A stretch of 64,000 bases of DNA from Basidiobolus meristosporus CBS 931.73 (GCA_002104905.1 MCFE01000176.1:1-64000), one strand, 5' to 3'; counted from the stretch's first letter, positions 11,392 through 22,584 are shown. A program made the numbers and translations. The notes: a model not told the origin generated them from the letters alone.

Positions 11392-13234
11392 ATGGGTCGC
11401 AAGAAAATCGAGATCAAGCCCATCTTGGATGAGCGCAACAAGCAGGTACTTGTTTGTGGTTCGGAGAAAGTTCGCCGTGGGCTCCCGTACTCACCAACCA
11501 ATTTACTCTTCCTGAAGGTCACCTTTCTCAAGAGAAAGTTCGGTCTGATGAAAAAGGCCTACGAGCTTAGTGTGCTGTGTGAGTGTGAGATCGGGTTGAT
11601 CATTTTCAACTCGCAAAACAAACTTGTTCAATATGCCAGCTCGGACATGGACAAGATTTTGATGAAATATACCGAGGTTGGTTCGCCTGGGCGGCTGGTT
11701 TTCCCGTAGTTTGGAAGGTCTAACTTTTCCTGTTCGCAGTACAACGAGCCACATGAAAGCCGTAGAAACGAGGATGTAAGTAACCGTGAAAGTGAGCCAG
11801 TTGGGAGAGGACAGTTTGTGACTGGGCGTTTCTCTATTCTAGTTCGACAATCTGCTGAAGAACAACGGCCATATGGATGAGGACAACCCACCCCCTGATT
11901 TCGGAGAAACGGCAGAGCCCAAGCAAGTACGACCCATTTTCCTTCCGTCAACTACATAGCCTTTGCTGACATTCTGCACCCAGCACGCGTCCAAAACGCA
12001 CTTCCTGGCGCATCCTCTCCCTCAAGGGCAGAGTCAGCCACCTCAAGCGCAGCATTTAGTTCCACAACACATCCCCCCTCAGCATCACCCGGTGCCGAAT
12101 ACAGTGAACCAGCCAGGACCCAGATTCCTCGGACCGCCACAAACCGCTCCTCAAAATGTCAATATGACTGGATACAATTTCACTCCTAACCTTAACCAGA
12201 ATCCACACATGCAGCCCATCCCACAGGCCCACCAAATTCAACCACCTCACCCAATGCAGAATATCCAACAAAAATTCTATCAGCCAATGGCGCACCAGCA
12301 CCACCACCAGCAGCAGCAGCAGCAGCAACCGCAGACTCAACCACAGCAGCAATTGCCGGTCCATGAGGCACCCCAACCACAACAAGCCATTTCACAGCCA
12401 TACTACCCCATACAACCACCTCAAACCACCCAGGCAGTGCAGGTAGGTAATATTCATTTCTACATCCCGAGCGGGTATTCATCGTCTTTCAGCAACCTTC
12501 CCCACAGCCCTCGCCACAGCCACAGCCTGCCGAGCCATCGCCCAGCTCGAACGCAGCCCAGCAGGCAGCAGGCAAAGGCCGACCCAGATTACGCGTGCAA
12601 ATCCCTGAGAAGAAGCCACAACACACTCCGTCCCAGTTCTCGGCCAATAGTGACACCCAAATCTCCCCTCAAACTAATCTGAACTCTCCACAAACCAACC
12701 TGAACTCCCCGCAGACGAACCTCAACTCCCCGCAGCCCTTATCCGCGCACAGTCCCGTAGCCAAACGAGATACCCAGCCAATCACCAGCGGGCAGATTGT
12801 AACCGACCCTTCCCTTTTTAGTTTGCTGTGGGTTGAGCTGGCTAACAGGTTTCCAATTAGCTTCCGGCCATTCGTACGCAGGATACATCCAGACCCGCCT
12901 CCGCCACCATGTCCCAGTTCGCCCAAAATCTCCCCTCCCCGTCTACGTTCTACCCGGAGTTTTACAATCAGTCGAATGAGCTGCCAAGTCCGCTAACCGT
13001 GAACGCCACTCCGACGAGTGGCGGCACATTCCTATGGCCTTTGCCGCCAAGAGTTCTGCACCCGTCCCCGTTGTCAAAACGAGAAAGGTAAGTCGACCGG
13101 AAGCCCATCCGCATCTACATCCACATCCACATCCACATCAGCTCACATGTACCTTTAGAACGGAAGGGGCCGAGGAGGGCGGGGAAGGCCCTGAGGAGGT
13201 GACCGACGCCAAAAAGGCCAAGACCGGAAGTTGA
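11392..13234 (+). CDS. MEF2-type MADS-box transcription factor
   Basis: Nuclear DNA-binding regulator; fungal relatives (Rlm1) act below the cell-wall-integrity MAP kinase. Eight exons: 11392-11445, 11518-11676, 11740-11775, 11843-11926, 11984-12442, 12493-12798, 12861-13087, 13159-13234, giving 466 aa. Residues 1-57 are the MADS box ([18 protein letters not shown], then [20 protein letters not shown]). The following MEF2 domain (KYTEYNEPHES) is strikingly animal-like. The middle is Gln/Pro/His-rich, with a His/Gln run near 12295-12330. A conserved [15 protein letters not shown] block follows, then four SPQTNLN-type tandem repeats (12664-12735), and the tail is Glu/Lys-rich (KKAKTGS). Intron 1 splits the MADS box after residue 18, is 72 nt long and has no stop codon. 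The gene converges on RAD52 with a 274-bp gap. Confidence 0.95.
13106..13140 (+). repeat. CATCCA-type hexamer repeat in the last MADS intron
   Basis: About six imperfect units of a CATCCA/CATCTA hexamer, wholly inside the intron between 13087 and 13159. Simple-sequence repeat, likely length-polymorphic. Confidence 0.8.
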
Positions 13235-13508
13235 GCGGGCCGGTAGTAAGTTGCGAGCTAGGCTGGCTGTGCACCGCCTATACCTCCGTTCAACCCGTCA
13301 CCTCCATGTACCTTTAGTCCTAGATCGTCATCAAGCTTTGGCCTTGAGTTCTCCCCTCTTTTCTTCACTCCGGGAGTTTCCATACACTAAATACACATAT
13401 ATGTATACTACCCATCTGATTGGGAATCAATAAATCAATTCACCTGGTCTTTATTGACCTCGTCAGGTATTCTATGAGTGGGTGGCTGCCACGGGGAAAT
13501 TTACAATA

Positions 13509-15468
13509 TCATGGGTGAGTGTGGGCGTCGGTCTTGGTCTTCTTGACGGTCTTCGAGCCGGGGGAGGAGATTTCGATCTCCCGACGGTCCGTATACGTGG
13601 CACTGTGGTGTTGGGGGAAGGGAAGATGTGTTTAGCTCGGTTGGTGACGACATCGTTAGTATCCCACTTACTGCATGGGTGGTCGGAAGGTAGGCGTCCC
13701 TGGGCCGCTCTGTCTCTTCAGACCTTTGTTGGAAGTGTCTCCGTTTGGGGCTTCTCTCTCGGGTGCTGGTCCGTCGTGGGAGGTGTTGAACATATGGATT
13801 AGTCTACGAGGGTTCGCGCCGGTGGGAGGAGGGACGGGGGTGGTTGGAGCTGCGTGGCTGGTGGCTGGCGCTGGAGGTAGACTCGCCAGAGTGGATGGTG
13901 GTGTAGGGCACTGGTTGTGCCCTCCGCGGTCAACCACACATTTGCCATTGTTACCTCCGGATCTGATTGGAAGAGGGGTGCACATGGAGACGCTGGTGCC
14001 TTCGTCACGTTTCCGGATACTTTCTGGGGTGTTCGTGTTGACGGGACCTACTGGCTGCTTGCCAGGGATCACTTCTGTCGTGACCAGGTCTCTTTCTATC
14101 TGCCTGTCAACAGAGGTCAATGGAGTCGTACACTCATTGGCCAGGTAAATGCTGGCTACATACCCTGGTATCTCAGCATCGCTGGATCGATTGGCGAAGA
14201 ACTCGTAGGAGTCGGCCATCTGGGCGAACAGCTCGTCACTATCTGATACCGCGTTAGATGGGCCGGGGAGAATGGTCGACTTCCCTGCCTTACCTTCAAA
14301 ACCGAAGTTCTCACTTTGCACTGGCTCCTTCTTGATCGGGATGTCCTTCTCTTCCCGGAGCGCAGCTGGGTTAGGGGAATGGTTGGTGGGATGGGGATGG
14401 GGATTGGATGGTCCAGGGTTGGCCAGCTCTCTCCTCTCGACCTCCTTTTTCATGGAATCATGATGATACAAGCATTCCAACTCCAACGGTTTGATCTGGG
14501 ATCGAGGATGAGGTGAGTGGGGTTCGGCGAATGGGCAGCCGCCGAGGTTGTCCAGCACATACCGTGGGGGCTTTGAAGCGCGAGATCTGCTTCAAGAAAT
14601 TCTTGTCGTACAGACAGTTTCCCAGGCTGTTTCCGAATGTGCGTAGGGCCCGTTTCAACGCGTCCGTGGCCGCCTCCTTCTTCACCTTCTCGAACGCCTG
14701 GGATTTGGTTTTGGCGTTCTCGATGTTTCCGTAGCCAACATCCTGTCGAGATACACCGGTTAGGTTACGCTCCGTATCAAAGTAGCTTGCCCATGGAGGG
14801 ACGGGGTGAGAAGGGTGACCCATGTAGTGAGTTTACCTCGTGATACGTGCCGTCTTTCAAGGTCACTCGCATGATGCACGACATGCCCAGGGAGACTCTT
14901 CCGGTATCTGTGACGTCGAGCTAAAGGAAAAGAGGAACCCGGTGAATTTGGGGGAAAACCAAAGAGGTTGAGCAGGGTGGCTGAATGGGTCGTACATAAT
15001 CAACGGTGTAATCAACGATGGTAGATGACCAGCCGTTGAACCCGAACATCTCGTTCGCCAAGTTAATAGACTTCCAACCCTCCAAGTAGGCTACCTTAGC
15101 TAGAAAAACGTCCAGTTAGTTCCGTGTAAGCCGCGCTGTATCCTCTTCCAACCAAACAGGCCTCCCCTTCACGGCAGTCGCCACTCTAGGTTAGAGCTGG
15201 ACGCTGCCCAGAGGGAACTGACCTCCTCTCCCTCGTCCCACCTCCCGTTAAAAATATCTTGGCTGGTTCACTTACTTCCGCCAAAGGCCGCTCTGGTACT
15301 GACGTATTCGGGTCCCAGTTGCATGGAAAGCATACGTCTGGTGGAATTCAGCTCTTCCTGCGTGAACGGGATCTGGCCGAAACTAGCTTGGGTATGGGTA
15401 CTGGTGGGGGTGGGGGTGATGTTGTATTGCTCGCGGGGAGTTCTCTCGCCTGAGAACTTTCGATTCAT
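13509..15468 (-). CDS. RAD52: RAD52 homologous recombination mediator
   Basis: Nuclear single-strand annealing protein that loads RAD51 on RPA-coated DNA. Exons: 15468-15276, 15099-14996, 14920-14837, 14742-14563, 14495-13672, 13602-13509, summing to 493 codons (492 aa). The conserved annealing domain is complete: [10 protein letters not shown], then [56 protein letters not shown] and [15 protein letters not shown]. The C-terminal half is low-complexity, with an acidic patch ([16 protein letters not shown]) where RPA/RAD51 contacts lie in relatives and a basic tail (KTVKKTKT). The last intron has donor GTAAGT and a TACTAAC box close to the donor. Two further segments inside exon 5 (51 and 60 nt, each GT..AG and stop-free) may also be introns, which would give about 455 aa. 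Confidence 0.95.
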
Positions 15469-16021
15469 CTTGAACCAAACGAGTGGACACCAAGGGCCCA
15501 CGGGTAGGTTAGTTAGGGATAGGGGGAGGGTGCTTTCAAAGACAGGAACTGAATAGAACAAGGTGTGGAGTGACGCAGCAAGGGTAAAGAAGCGTTCCCC
15601 TACACCCAAGGCTTCGGTTGGCGGTATGGAATGCTCAACAAAGACTGGTCACAACAATTCCCTGAGCCCAGGGTGTGAAAAGTGGGCTAGTCCGCGGCCA
15701 TTGGTGGAATCCGATGAAAATTCGAGGTTTTTGTTTTTCCCTCCCACATTCGCACTATGCACGGCCGAATCATCGGCTGCGGCCTTGGTTTACACTATCA
15801 ATTTATTAGAAGAGCATCGACGGGATAGGGGGGGGGTATTGCGGGGAATCTCAGTACGTGAGGAATGCTGGTGTCGGGTTCTAATACAATATATATCAAG
15901 AGTGAGTGGCGGCCCGACTGATAGACACGATGTACCAGTAGGCTCAAGGGATCGGGGTATAGCACTTGTGAAGCATAAAACGAGATGTGAATAAACCAAA
16001 CGAGGGTCGGCAGGTCGGGGA
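15469..16021. other. Intergenic region RAD52 promoter / ANY1-like 3' end
   Basis: No gene supported. A G-run (about 15829-15837) is present. It should hold the RAD52 5' UTR and promoter and the 3' end of the PQ-loop gene. Confidence 0.4.
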
Positions 16022-16825
16022 TCAATATGTACGGACCTTGTCAGAGTACTTCCACAGCTGGAAGCATAAAACACAGTCCACCGAGAGTTGGACGATGCCA
16101 CAGAGGAGGAACTGGACCGGGACGTCGTGGAAGTAGTAGTACTGGGTCTTGAACAAATCCCCCAGGAACCAGGTTCCGATGATGACGATGCTAGTATCGA
16201 TTCGACGTGGTTGAGTGGACCATACTGCAAACAATCACCGACCCAATAGGTACTTTACCTGAATCCGGAGACCGATTTGCGCCTGTAATTGAAATACGCT
16301 TGTGGCATAGGGACCGTCGCCTCGATCCCCATCGACAGATACCCCAAAATATCAATGAAGCTTCGGAACGTGCCGAAGAGTAGGTATGCGACAGCAACGA
16401 CCCCGGTGAACGCGACCAGGAACTTTACGTAGTGGCCAAAGGTGGGCCAGTTCCAGAAGCTCGACTTCGCCGGCCACTGGGCATCCACCTTGTACCGAAG
16501 ACAGATCTCCAGCAGCAGGATCTGGGAAAGGATCATGACGAGGCTCTGGTAGAGAAGGGTGGGGTCGAACCTATCCCCGAGCCAGAAGAACACCCGAAGG
16601 ATACTGCGCCGGGGAAAGGGAAGGAGGTTCAGCGGCTGTCTGGTAAAAGTAAGGTGATGTCGTGTGCCCGTACCTCGAGGTTAACAATATCCCACACGTC
16701 GTGAGGTTGAATCCTGCACTCGTCTTCGTACGTCGCACAGCGAAGTACTGGTCCACGTAGCCCGCGATGGGCCCGAATACCATGGCCACCTTCATGCCCA
16801 CATCGAGGAGACTTTCTAAAGACAT
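16022..16825 (-). CDS. ANY1: PQ-loop membrane protein, ANY1/SLC66A2 family
   Basis: Multi-pass endomembrane protein; yeast Any1 (Cfs1) opposes phospholipid flippases and human SLC66A2 (PQLC1) is its counterpart. Three exons, 16825-16674, 16603-16259, 16190-16022, give 221 aa. Repeat 1: VFGPIAGYVDQYFAVRRTKT with SAGF. The junction of exons 1 and 2 rebuilds the family motif SILRVFFWLGDRFD. Repeat 2: TVPMPQAYFNYRRKSVSGFS, then GDLFKT and the C-terminal VPVQFLLCGIVQLSVDCVL. At least six hydrophobic segments are visible. Two acceptors exist for intron 2, and only the one ending at 16191 keeps the frame and the SGFS motif. Length is normal. Confidence 0.92.
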
Positions 16826-17267
16826 GGTTTACTGCTCTATCGGTGTGAATATCCTCTATATTCTATATACTCGGTTCTATTCACCGCTCGAGGGAAGCAA
16901 GCAATAGTGTCTCGGAGTGTTTTATCCAATTCCCGCATGGTTCAAAACTGTAGGGATCATCATCAGGTCACGTGATCCGAGGGGTCCGATCAACTTCGGC
17001 GCAGGATAAACTGGTTGCGTAATGTACTGTTTATGGCAGGTGGTAGCTAGGTAGAGTAGGGGAAGAAAGCGTGACAAGAAAGCGTGATACACATCGGTCA
17101 TCTTAGCAACATAATAGCATTGTCCGCCTGGTGGCGTGTTTAATCTTCGTCTTTTTTTATATACTGAATATGGATTAAAAATGAAAAAGTCGGTGGAAAG
17201 GGAGAATAAAGATACATCCAACCCATCATCATCATCATCGTCATCGTCATCGTCATCGCCATCATGG
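16826..17267. other. Intergenic region
   Basis: Holds the ANY1-like promoter and the U2AF 3' UTR. The leftward frame at 16922-17221 lacks any family signal and is not called. Confidence 0.45.
17224..17265. repeat. ATC/GTC trinucleotide microsatellite
   Basis: About 14 consecutive trinucleotides alternating ATC and GTC directly after the U2AF stop codon (17268), so in its 3' UTR. Confidence 0.85.
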
Positions 17268-18878
17268 TTAGTAATCCTGCGCCTGGAATCTTTCTTCCGA
17301 AAGGTACGAGGCGATCACGATACGGTCAGCAAACCGGCGTCCGGCCAGGGCTCGGAGTGCCACGCTACATTCCTCCTTCGACTCGTATTGAATAAAGACC
17401 TATGATGTCATAGAAGGTGAGTAACCGGGCCCGCTTGGCCAAAGCGTGACTGATCAAATGATACCTTGCCTACTCCAGGAACCGTCTGTCCTTGAATGGG
17501 CTTCGGCACGCGCAATTCAACGATTCTTCCGAACTTGCTGCATTCTTCGCCCACATCCTCCAAGATATCTAACCAGACGTCAGTGACTTGCCAACCAGAA
17601 AGATGCTCACCTGAACTTACCTTGATACTCGTCCTCGTCGTCCAGCTCCTCTGGCATCACCATGTTCAAGAGTTGAAGCACCGTTGTGGGCTCGGAATCC
17701 TGGTTGTTGATGGGAAGTAGATCGGCAGGGATGGGAAGGCTGCCGAGGGTGCCGATAAATGGTGCGGCCGCCTTGGCACCGATGCTTGCTCTCTGCACCA
17801 CCAATCTCTTGTCGCCCAGCTCCATGTTGTTCAGACCTTGACAGGCAATATCGGTCACGCTGGGATCCACGTATTCGCAGAAGGCAAAGCCTTTGGATAG
17901 CCCGGTGGCGGTGTCTTTAACCAGATTGAATGCTCTCAGCTCGCCGAACGATTTCAACAACTCCATCACCTGCTCCTCGTTCAAATATGCCGGCAAACCG
18001 CCAATGAAGATTTTGTTGGGGCTGTCGGGAACATTCGTGGAGATGACGCCTGGGACATGGATGGGGAGTGGCTCGTTACCGAGTCCGGTTGGAGGCTGGT
18101 AGTCCTTGGGTCGGCGGATCTTGAGGGACTGGTTCTGGAAGTTGATTCCGTCGAAGGCCATGGCGGCGGTAGCTTCCTCCGCGGCCTTGAACTCCACGAA
18201 GGCGTAGTTTTTGTCGTGGTTGATCTGCACCGCAACCACTGGCTTACCGGTGCCCGTGGTGATGTTGAGCTCTAGCATGGTGGCATTGAAGAAGTCGGAG
18301 ATGCTCTCCTCGTTGATCCCGTACGGGATGTTTCCTACATATAGTCGGCGTGATTGACGGGCCAAACTGGCGTTCTGGGCCGCAGGTCCGGTGGCGCCTT
18401 GGCTCATTTTGGAGGGATCCAGGGAGCTCATGAGCGCTTGTTGAGCAAGCAGTCCGAATGGATGGGCACCCGGACCACCGAGTCCAGTTGCGTGACCGGG
18501 AAGTGGGAAATGGCCAGTTGCCTTGACCTCCTCGGCGGTCATGCCTTCGTAGCCAGGTGGGGCGACGTCCCAGTTATTCAGTTTACGTGTCCTCAGGTGC
18601 AGCGGGGTGACCGAGGGGCTTCTGTGTCTAGAACGGGAGCTGCTACGGCGAGATCTACGAGAATCCCTATCTTCATGTCTTCGTCTTCTCTCGCGCTCGC
18701 GAGATCTTCCGCTGGAACGCTCAGGTTCTCTCTCCCTTCTGCCACTGCGTCGATCACGCTCTCTATCTCTATCTCTGTCCCTGTCTCGCTCACGACGCTC
18801 ATCCCGGGAGCGATGCTCTCTGTCTCTCGAGCGGTAATGCTCTTCATCATGGTCTCGATGGGCAAGAGCGGTCTCCAT
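17268..18878 (-). CDS. U2AF2: U2AF large subunit, 3' splice-site recognition factor
   Basis: Nuclear spliceosomal protein that binds the polypyrimidine tract and recruits U2 snRNP. Exons 18878-17621, 17568-17465 and 17399-17268 give 497 aa. Order: Arg/Ser/Asp-rich RS domain (about 10-90), a U2AF1-binding Trp motif (NNWDVAPPGYEG, about 100), a linker, RRM1 (RNP2 RRLYVGNI, RNP1 NYAFVEFK), RRM2 (RNP2 KIFIGGLP, RNP1 KGFAFCEY), and a C-terminal U2AF-homology motif across the last two introns (LRVPKPIQGQTVPGVGKVFI, RFADRIVIASY). All canonical parts are present. Its presence fits the intron-rich genes around it. Confidence 0.97.
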
Positions 18879-19222
18879 TTTCTGTGATATGTCTAGGGGT
18901 CGTTCCGGTGGTGGGGCTACACTACGGTGGGAATACTACGCAAAGAAAAATATAAGGCGGGGGAAAAATTAAACAAGGGGAGATAAAAATAACTATCTAA
19001 CCGAATACACTGGCTAGGTTGGAATACACACCCAAGGTGGGAGCACTCCTAGGAAAACTTCATCCATGCGTCGATCGAAATCTGGGTGAAAAAGAAAAAA
19101 CCCCCTCCGGGTCGATTGTGATTGGCTCATTGCCACTCGATGTTGGTGGCTAGCCTGGATTATGCCCAGTTCCCTTTGGGCGGCAGAGGCGCTGAGGGAT
19201 GTGTTTGATGTTGGCTACTTTA
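18879..19222. other. Intergenic region upstream of U2AF
   Basis: No gene supported; A-rich tracts and the putative U2AF promoter. The methyltransferase gene ends at its right edge. Confidence 0.45.
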
Positions 19223-20230
19223 TTAATGTTGGGGTTTTTGGGCCAGGAACGAATTCACCGGTCGGCCATCTTCAATGTACTCAATCCGGTCATGAAGAAT
19301 GGTGTAATGGCCGAAGTATTCCTTCAGCTCGCCGAGCTCCAACCGATGATTCTTCCCGCTAGGCTTGTCAAATTCTATCACGCCATCTACAAACGTACTA
19401 TACAGCAAGATGCCCCCCGGGGCAACCAGCTTGTCTATGATGCTAAAGCTACTGCGTTCTAGGAATCGGATACAGATCACGAGATCGAACTGTTTGTCCA
19501 AGAAGCTTGCTCCCTCGTGGGTGTACTCGGATTTGCTCGAGTCCACCGACTTCACCGTCCCCTCCGAAGTGAATCTGGCTCCACAGGTAGTCACCTTCTC
19601 CGAGAGGTTCAAGCTGTTGGCCAGCTGACGGGTACGGTTTAGCGAGCCTAGCCAAGAGTCAGCCGCGTGGGCGCTCCAGCTGACCTTTGAGCGCGAGCAT
19701 AGCCAGGCAACATCCCGGCCACTGCCGCAGCCAACATCACAGCAGCTCAGTGTCTCCGACCGTGTCCCCTTCACAAGTCTATCTTCAATTTCCTCTATAT
19801 TCTCCTCCAGGAAAGGGCAGGGGCTGAACAGCAAATTGACCGAGCGTTCCGGCCCTTCGGCAACCACGCCCAGCTCCTCGGCCGCCGCCCAAAACTCTGG
19901 GGTGTTCGCGAACGCTTCCGTGATGGTCCATTCCTGTAGTCTATCTGGGATGCCGTGCAAGTCCTTCGGGAGAAGGATTATGAATGGGTTGCGTCGGTGG
20001 GGCAATTCGAACCAACGTCTGGCCAATTCCTCGTACGGAATGTTCGTGGAGTTCTTTATACGTTTCGCGCGGAACTCCTCTTCGCTGCGTAAATCCAAGA
20101 TCCTGGGGACGACCAGGTCACCCAGGCACTTCTCTAGAGACCGTTTGACGCCCTCCGACATGCTAAGCAACTGGGGAAATCCCCCTGGCCATCCAAGCGA
20201 CGGGGAAAGCATCGATTCGGGGATTCCCAT
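19223..20230 (-). CDS. Rhodanese-like / SAM-methyltransferase fusion protein
   Basis: Single-exon frame of 335 aa from ATG 20230. Residues about 40-110 resemble a rhodanese domain (VPRILDLRSEEEFRAKRIKN, IPYEEL), but the active-site loop is replaced by LPKDLHG, so there is no catalytic Cys and no sulfurtransferase activity is expected. Residues about 160-290 are a class I methyltransferase: motif I CCDVGCGSGRDVAWLC, then QFDLVICIRFLE and PGGILLYSTF, placing the catalytic half as SAM-dependent. Substrate unknown. It is divergent from DAD4 with 152 bp between the starts. The fold-level call is firm, the function is not. Confidence 0.85.
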   Translation of the reverse strand: MGIPESMLSPSLGWPGGFPQLLSMSEGVKRSLEKCLGDLVVPRILDLRSEEEFRAKRIKNSTNIPYEELARRWFELPHRRNPFIILLPKDLHGIPDRLQEWTITEAFANTPEFWAAAEELGVVAEGPERSVNLLFSPCPFLEENIEEIEDRLVKGTRSETLSCCDVGCGSGRDVAWLCSRSKVSWSAHAADSWLGSLNRTRQLANSLNLSEKVTTCGARFTSEGTVKSVDSSKSEYTHEGASFLDKQFDLVICIRFLERSSFSIIDKLVAPGGILLYSTFVDGVIEFDKPSGKNHRLELGELKEYFGHYTILHDRIEYIEDGRPVNSFLAQKPQH

Positions 20231-20382
20231 AATTGGGTGAAAAAAATCGCTCAGACGTTACGAGGTTGAGGATCTGTGCACATGACTTGCGGTAAATAAA
20301 CACTGGTAAATAATAACATTCGAGTGATCCAGAACGCCATTCAACCTTCCAATCGAGCCGGCAACCTTACGGAACAACGACC
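20231..20382. promoter_or_regulatory. Short bidirectional promoter, methyltransferase / DAD4
   Basis: Only 152 bp lie between the two divergent start codons, so both promoters and 5' UTRs must fit here. A CCAAT-like box was not seen; AT-rich centre near 20290-20325. Confidence 0.6.
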
Positions 20383-20723
20383 ATGGAGAGCCCACACGAA
20401 GTCCAACAGAAGAACCTGCTGTCGCGCATCATTGTCAACGTGGTACGTCCCTCGTTTTTTTAAGCCCTTTATCCCTTCCCTGAGCTCAACTCGACGGTAT
20501 CAAGGAAAAGCTAAACGAGGTGCTGGAGGAAGTGAACGATCGTATGGAGGTAAGTTCTCCTCTTCCTTCTCGTGAGCCTTGACCAGCCCGGCTGACCACC
20601 CTCTTCCAGGAGCTCAACAACATGAACCACGACATCACCATGCTGTCCCACATCTGGTCGAACTTCGACCGCAACGTTGCCCTGAACTTGGACAACATCG
20701 GGGCTTTTGAGAATCCCGCCTAG
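20383..20723 (+). CDS. DAD4: DASH/Dam1 complex subunit Dad4
   Basis: Outer-kinetochore DASH complex subunit that couples chromosomes to spindle microtubules; fungus-specific. Three exons, 20383-20442, 20505-20549, 20610-20723, give 72 aa, the same length as yeast Dad4. The start MESPHEVQQKNLLSRIIVNV reads into EKLNEVLEEVNDRMEELN across intron 1, and the middle exon is only 45 nt. A helical C-terminus follows (MLSHIWSNFDRNVALNLD). Short coding exons explain why no single long frame is visible. Confidence 0.93.
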
Positions 20724-21095
20724 CCCAGCCCAGCCCCAACCACCGCGCCGTACCCCCGCACGAACTGTAAATAAATCTGTGTTCGGTCCACGTTGACCGC
20801 GTCCGACCGAATCTCTGTTTTCATGAGGGGAGAGGGTATTTATTCTCTAGGCCCTGGCAGGGGACATGTTCAAGGAAGAGAAATCCGACTAGTATAGATG
20901 TATATATAGATGATGTGATTAAGTATTTTTGGGTGGACGGGTGTGGAAGAAGGGGCGTTTTTGATTGTACGAAGTTTCGGTCGATCCAAGGGTTGAAACA
21001 TAAAAGAAAATTACTAAAACAGAGGGGGAGGAAGGATAACGGTGGGGTGGGGGGGAGGGTGTTTTTTTGGGTGGGGGAGGAGGGAGAGGTTCGCG
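20724..21095. other. Convergent 3' spacer DAD4 / BDP1
   Basis: Untranslated 3' regions of the two converging genes; G-rich tracts near 21040-21090. No gene supported. Confidence 0.5.
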
Positions 21096-22584
21096 CTACC
21101 TCTCCGCACTAGGGTTTTTCTTTCGTCCAACGGGTGGCTTCTCCTTGACCACGGCCACGCCTGGGTTGCGTCGGAGCAGGGCCTCGTTGATCCGTTGGAG
21201 ATTGTGAAGCTCCTCTCTTTTGAATTTGTACTTGACGTGCTTCTGGGTACGACCTGGGATCATGGAGGCGACCAGGCTGAAGTCTGTACCCCACTTCGCC
21301 AACCCCTTGAAGCAACCACATCGGTTAGTATCTCGAACCCCCCGCCGATATCATCTGGATGGTGGGCGTGCCTACCTGGTAGAACATCTCCGTCTCTTGC
21401 GGGGTCCAGCGTTGGGATTTGATCCGCTTCAGGTATGTGCCGCTGTTGACGTAACGATCGGCTGCCGACTCCTCCACCACATCGAGATTCTGCCCTTGGG
21501 AGTTGCTCAACTGGCGATGCTCTACGAAGAGGGAGGTGTCGTCGAGGACCAGTTTACCATCCACCACTCGCATCTGGGGCGCGTACGGGCTAAACAACCA
21601 GCCAGTCAGTTGGGATCCCGAGAGAACCATCCCACCATCTCCCCCAGAAAAAGCCAAAACCCCCTTACCTCTCTTGCAACTGCGGCCCGGGGGATTCCCG
21701 GAGCGGCTCGCTCCCATCCCTACCGTGGGTGGACTCCGGTGTGGCGGGCGGGGTCGCCTGCTGAGTCCTCTTCCGTCTCTCCACCTTCGCCTTCTCCTTC
21801 TCGATGAACGCCTTCGTAGGCTTGCCACGCTTGGTGTCCTTGCAGAACACGTAGAGCGGGACTTGGGAGTAGTCCGGTTGCTCCTCCCGGTCGTAATCCT
21901 CCAGCTCCTTGATGTCGGCGAGCGTTTTGGACTTCCTTCTTCTCTTGTGGGGGGTTTGCGGGGTGCAGTCGAGGTCGGTCGAGGGGTGCTTTGTGACGGA
22001 GCCGTGGGTGGGCTCGTGGTTGTCGGGAGTGGGGGACTTGGCGATACTGCTGGGGACTGAGATGAGCGTACCCTTGGTGGGTGTGTGTACAGGTGTGGGT
22101 TTTGTGGGGACTATATGCATGGGGGTGGGCGTGGTCGTGGTCGTGGTCGTGGCGAATGAGGGGTTGTTGGCAAGGGAGGTTAAAAGAGGCGTTTCAGAGA
22201 GGAAGGTTGTGTGTTGGCCATCGGGGGTGAACTCGACTAAGACGTATTGGTTAGTGAGGTGGAAGGTGGCGGGCGGGTCTGCTCCAAGACGACAACTTAC
22301 TGGTTAGGGTTGATTGAAAGGATTTGGTTGGAGCGCACCGGATGGGGGTCTTCACCGCCAACTCTTCCTCTGGCTGTTTCTCCACATGGTCGGGTTGGCT
22401 CTCGGGTGGCGGGGTGTTGGCAAGAGTTGCTCTTCTGGCGGCTCGTTGCTTGATTGTGGGAGTGAACCGTTTCTGACCTTTGTCTGAGGGAAAACCACCG
22501 ATTAGCCCAGGGAAAAAGGGTTCCTACCCACACGGGGCGCCCATACGTACCTACTCGGATGGAAATGATGTTGGGAGTGGACAT
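21096..22584 (-). CDS. BDP1: TFIIIB subunit BDP1 (B'')
   Basis: RNA polymerase III initiation factor subunit with a SANT/Myb fold. Exons 22584-22551, 22483-22301, 22236-21669, 21589-21376, 21305-21096 sum to 403 codons (402 aa). N-terminus MSTPNIISIRV then KGQKRFTPTIKQRAARR, the conserved basic motif. The middle has YSQVPLYVFCKDTKRGKPTK. The SANT domain (about 315-372) spans the last intron: SQRWTPQETEMFYQ then GLAKWGTDFSLVASMIPGRT and HVKYKFKREE. It ends in a basic tail. Shorter than yeast Bdp1 (594 aa), mostly in the linker regions. The 34-nt first exon was chosen because only this start joins the conserved basic motif in frame. Confidence 0.92.

Noticed and set aside
12056-12482. Leftward frames over the Gln-rich MADS exon.
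   Set aside because: They are the antisense of CAG/CAC-rich coding sequence, giving Leu/Val-rich shadows.
13675-14463. Rightward frames across RAD52 exon 5.
   Set aside because: Antisense shadows of a low-complexity Pro/Ser/Thr coding exon; RAD52 continuity is better supported.
16922-17221. 99-aa leftward frame beside U2AF.
   Set aside because: Spans the U2AF 3' flank, no family pattern, composition like the surrounding non-coding DNA.
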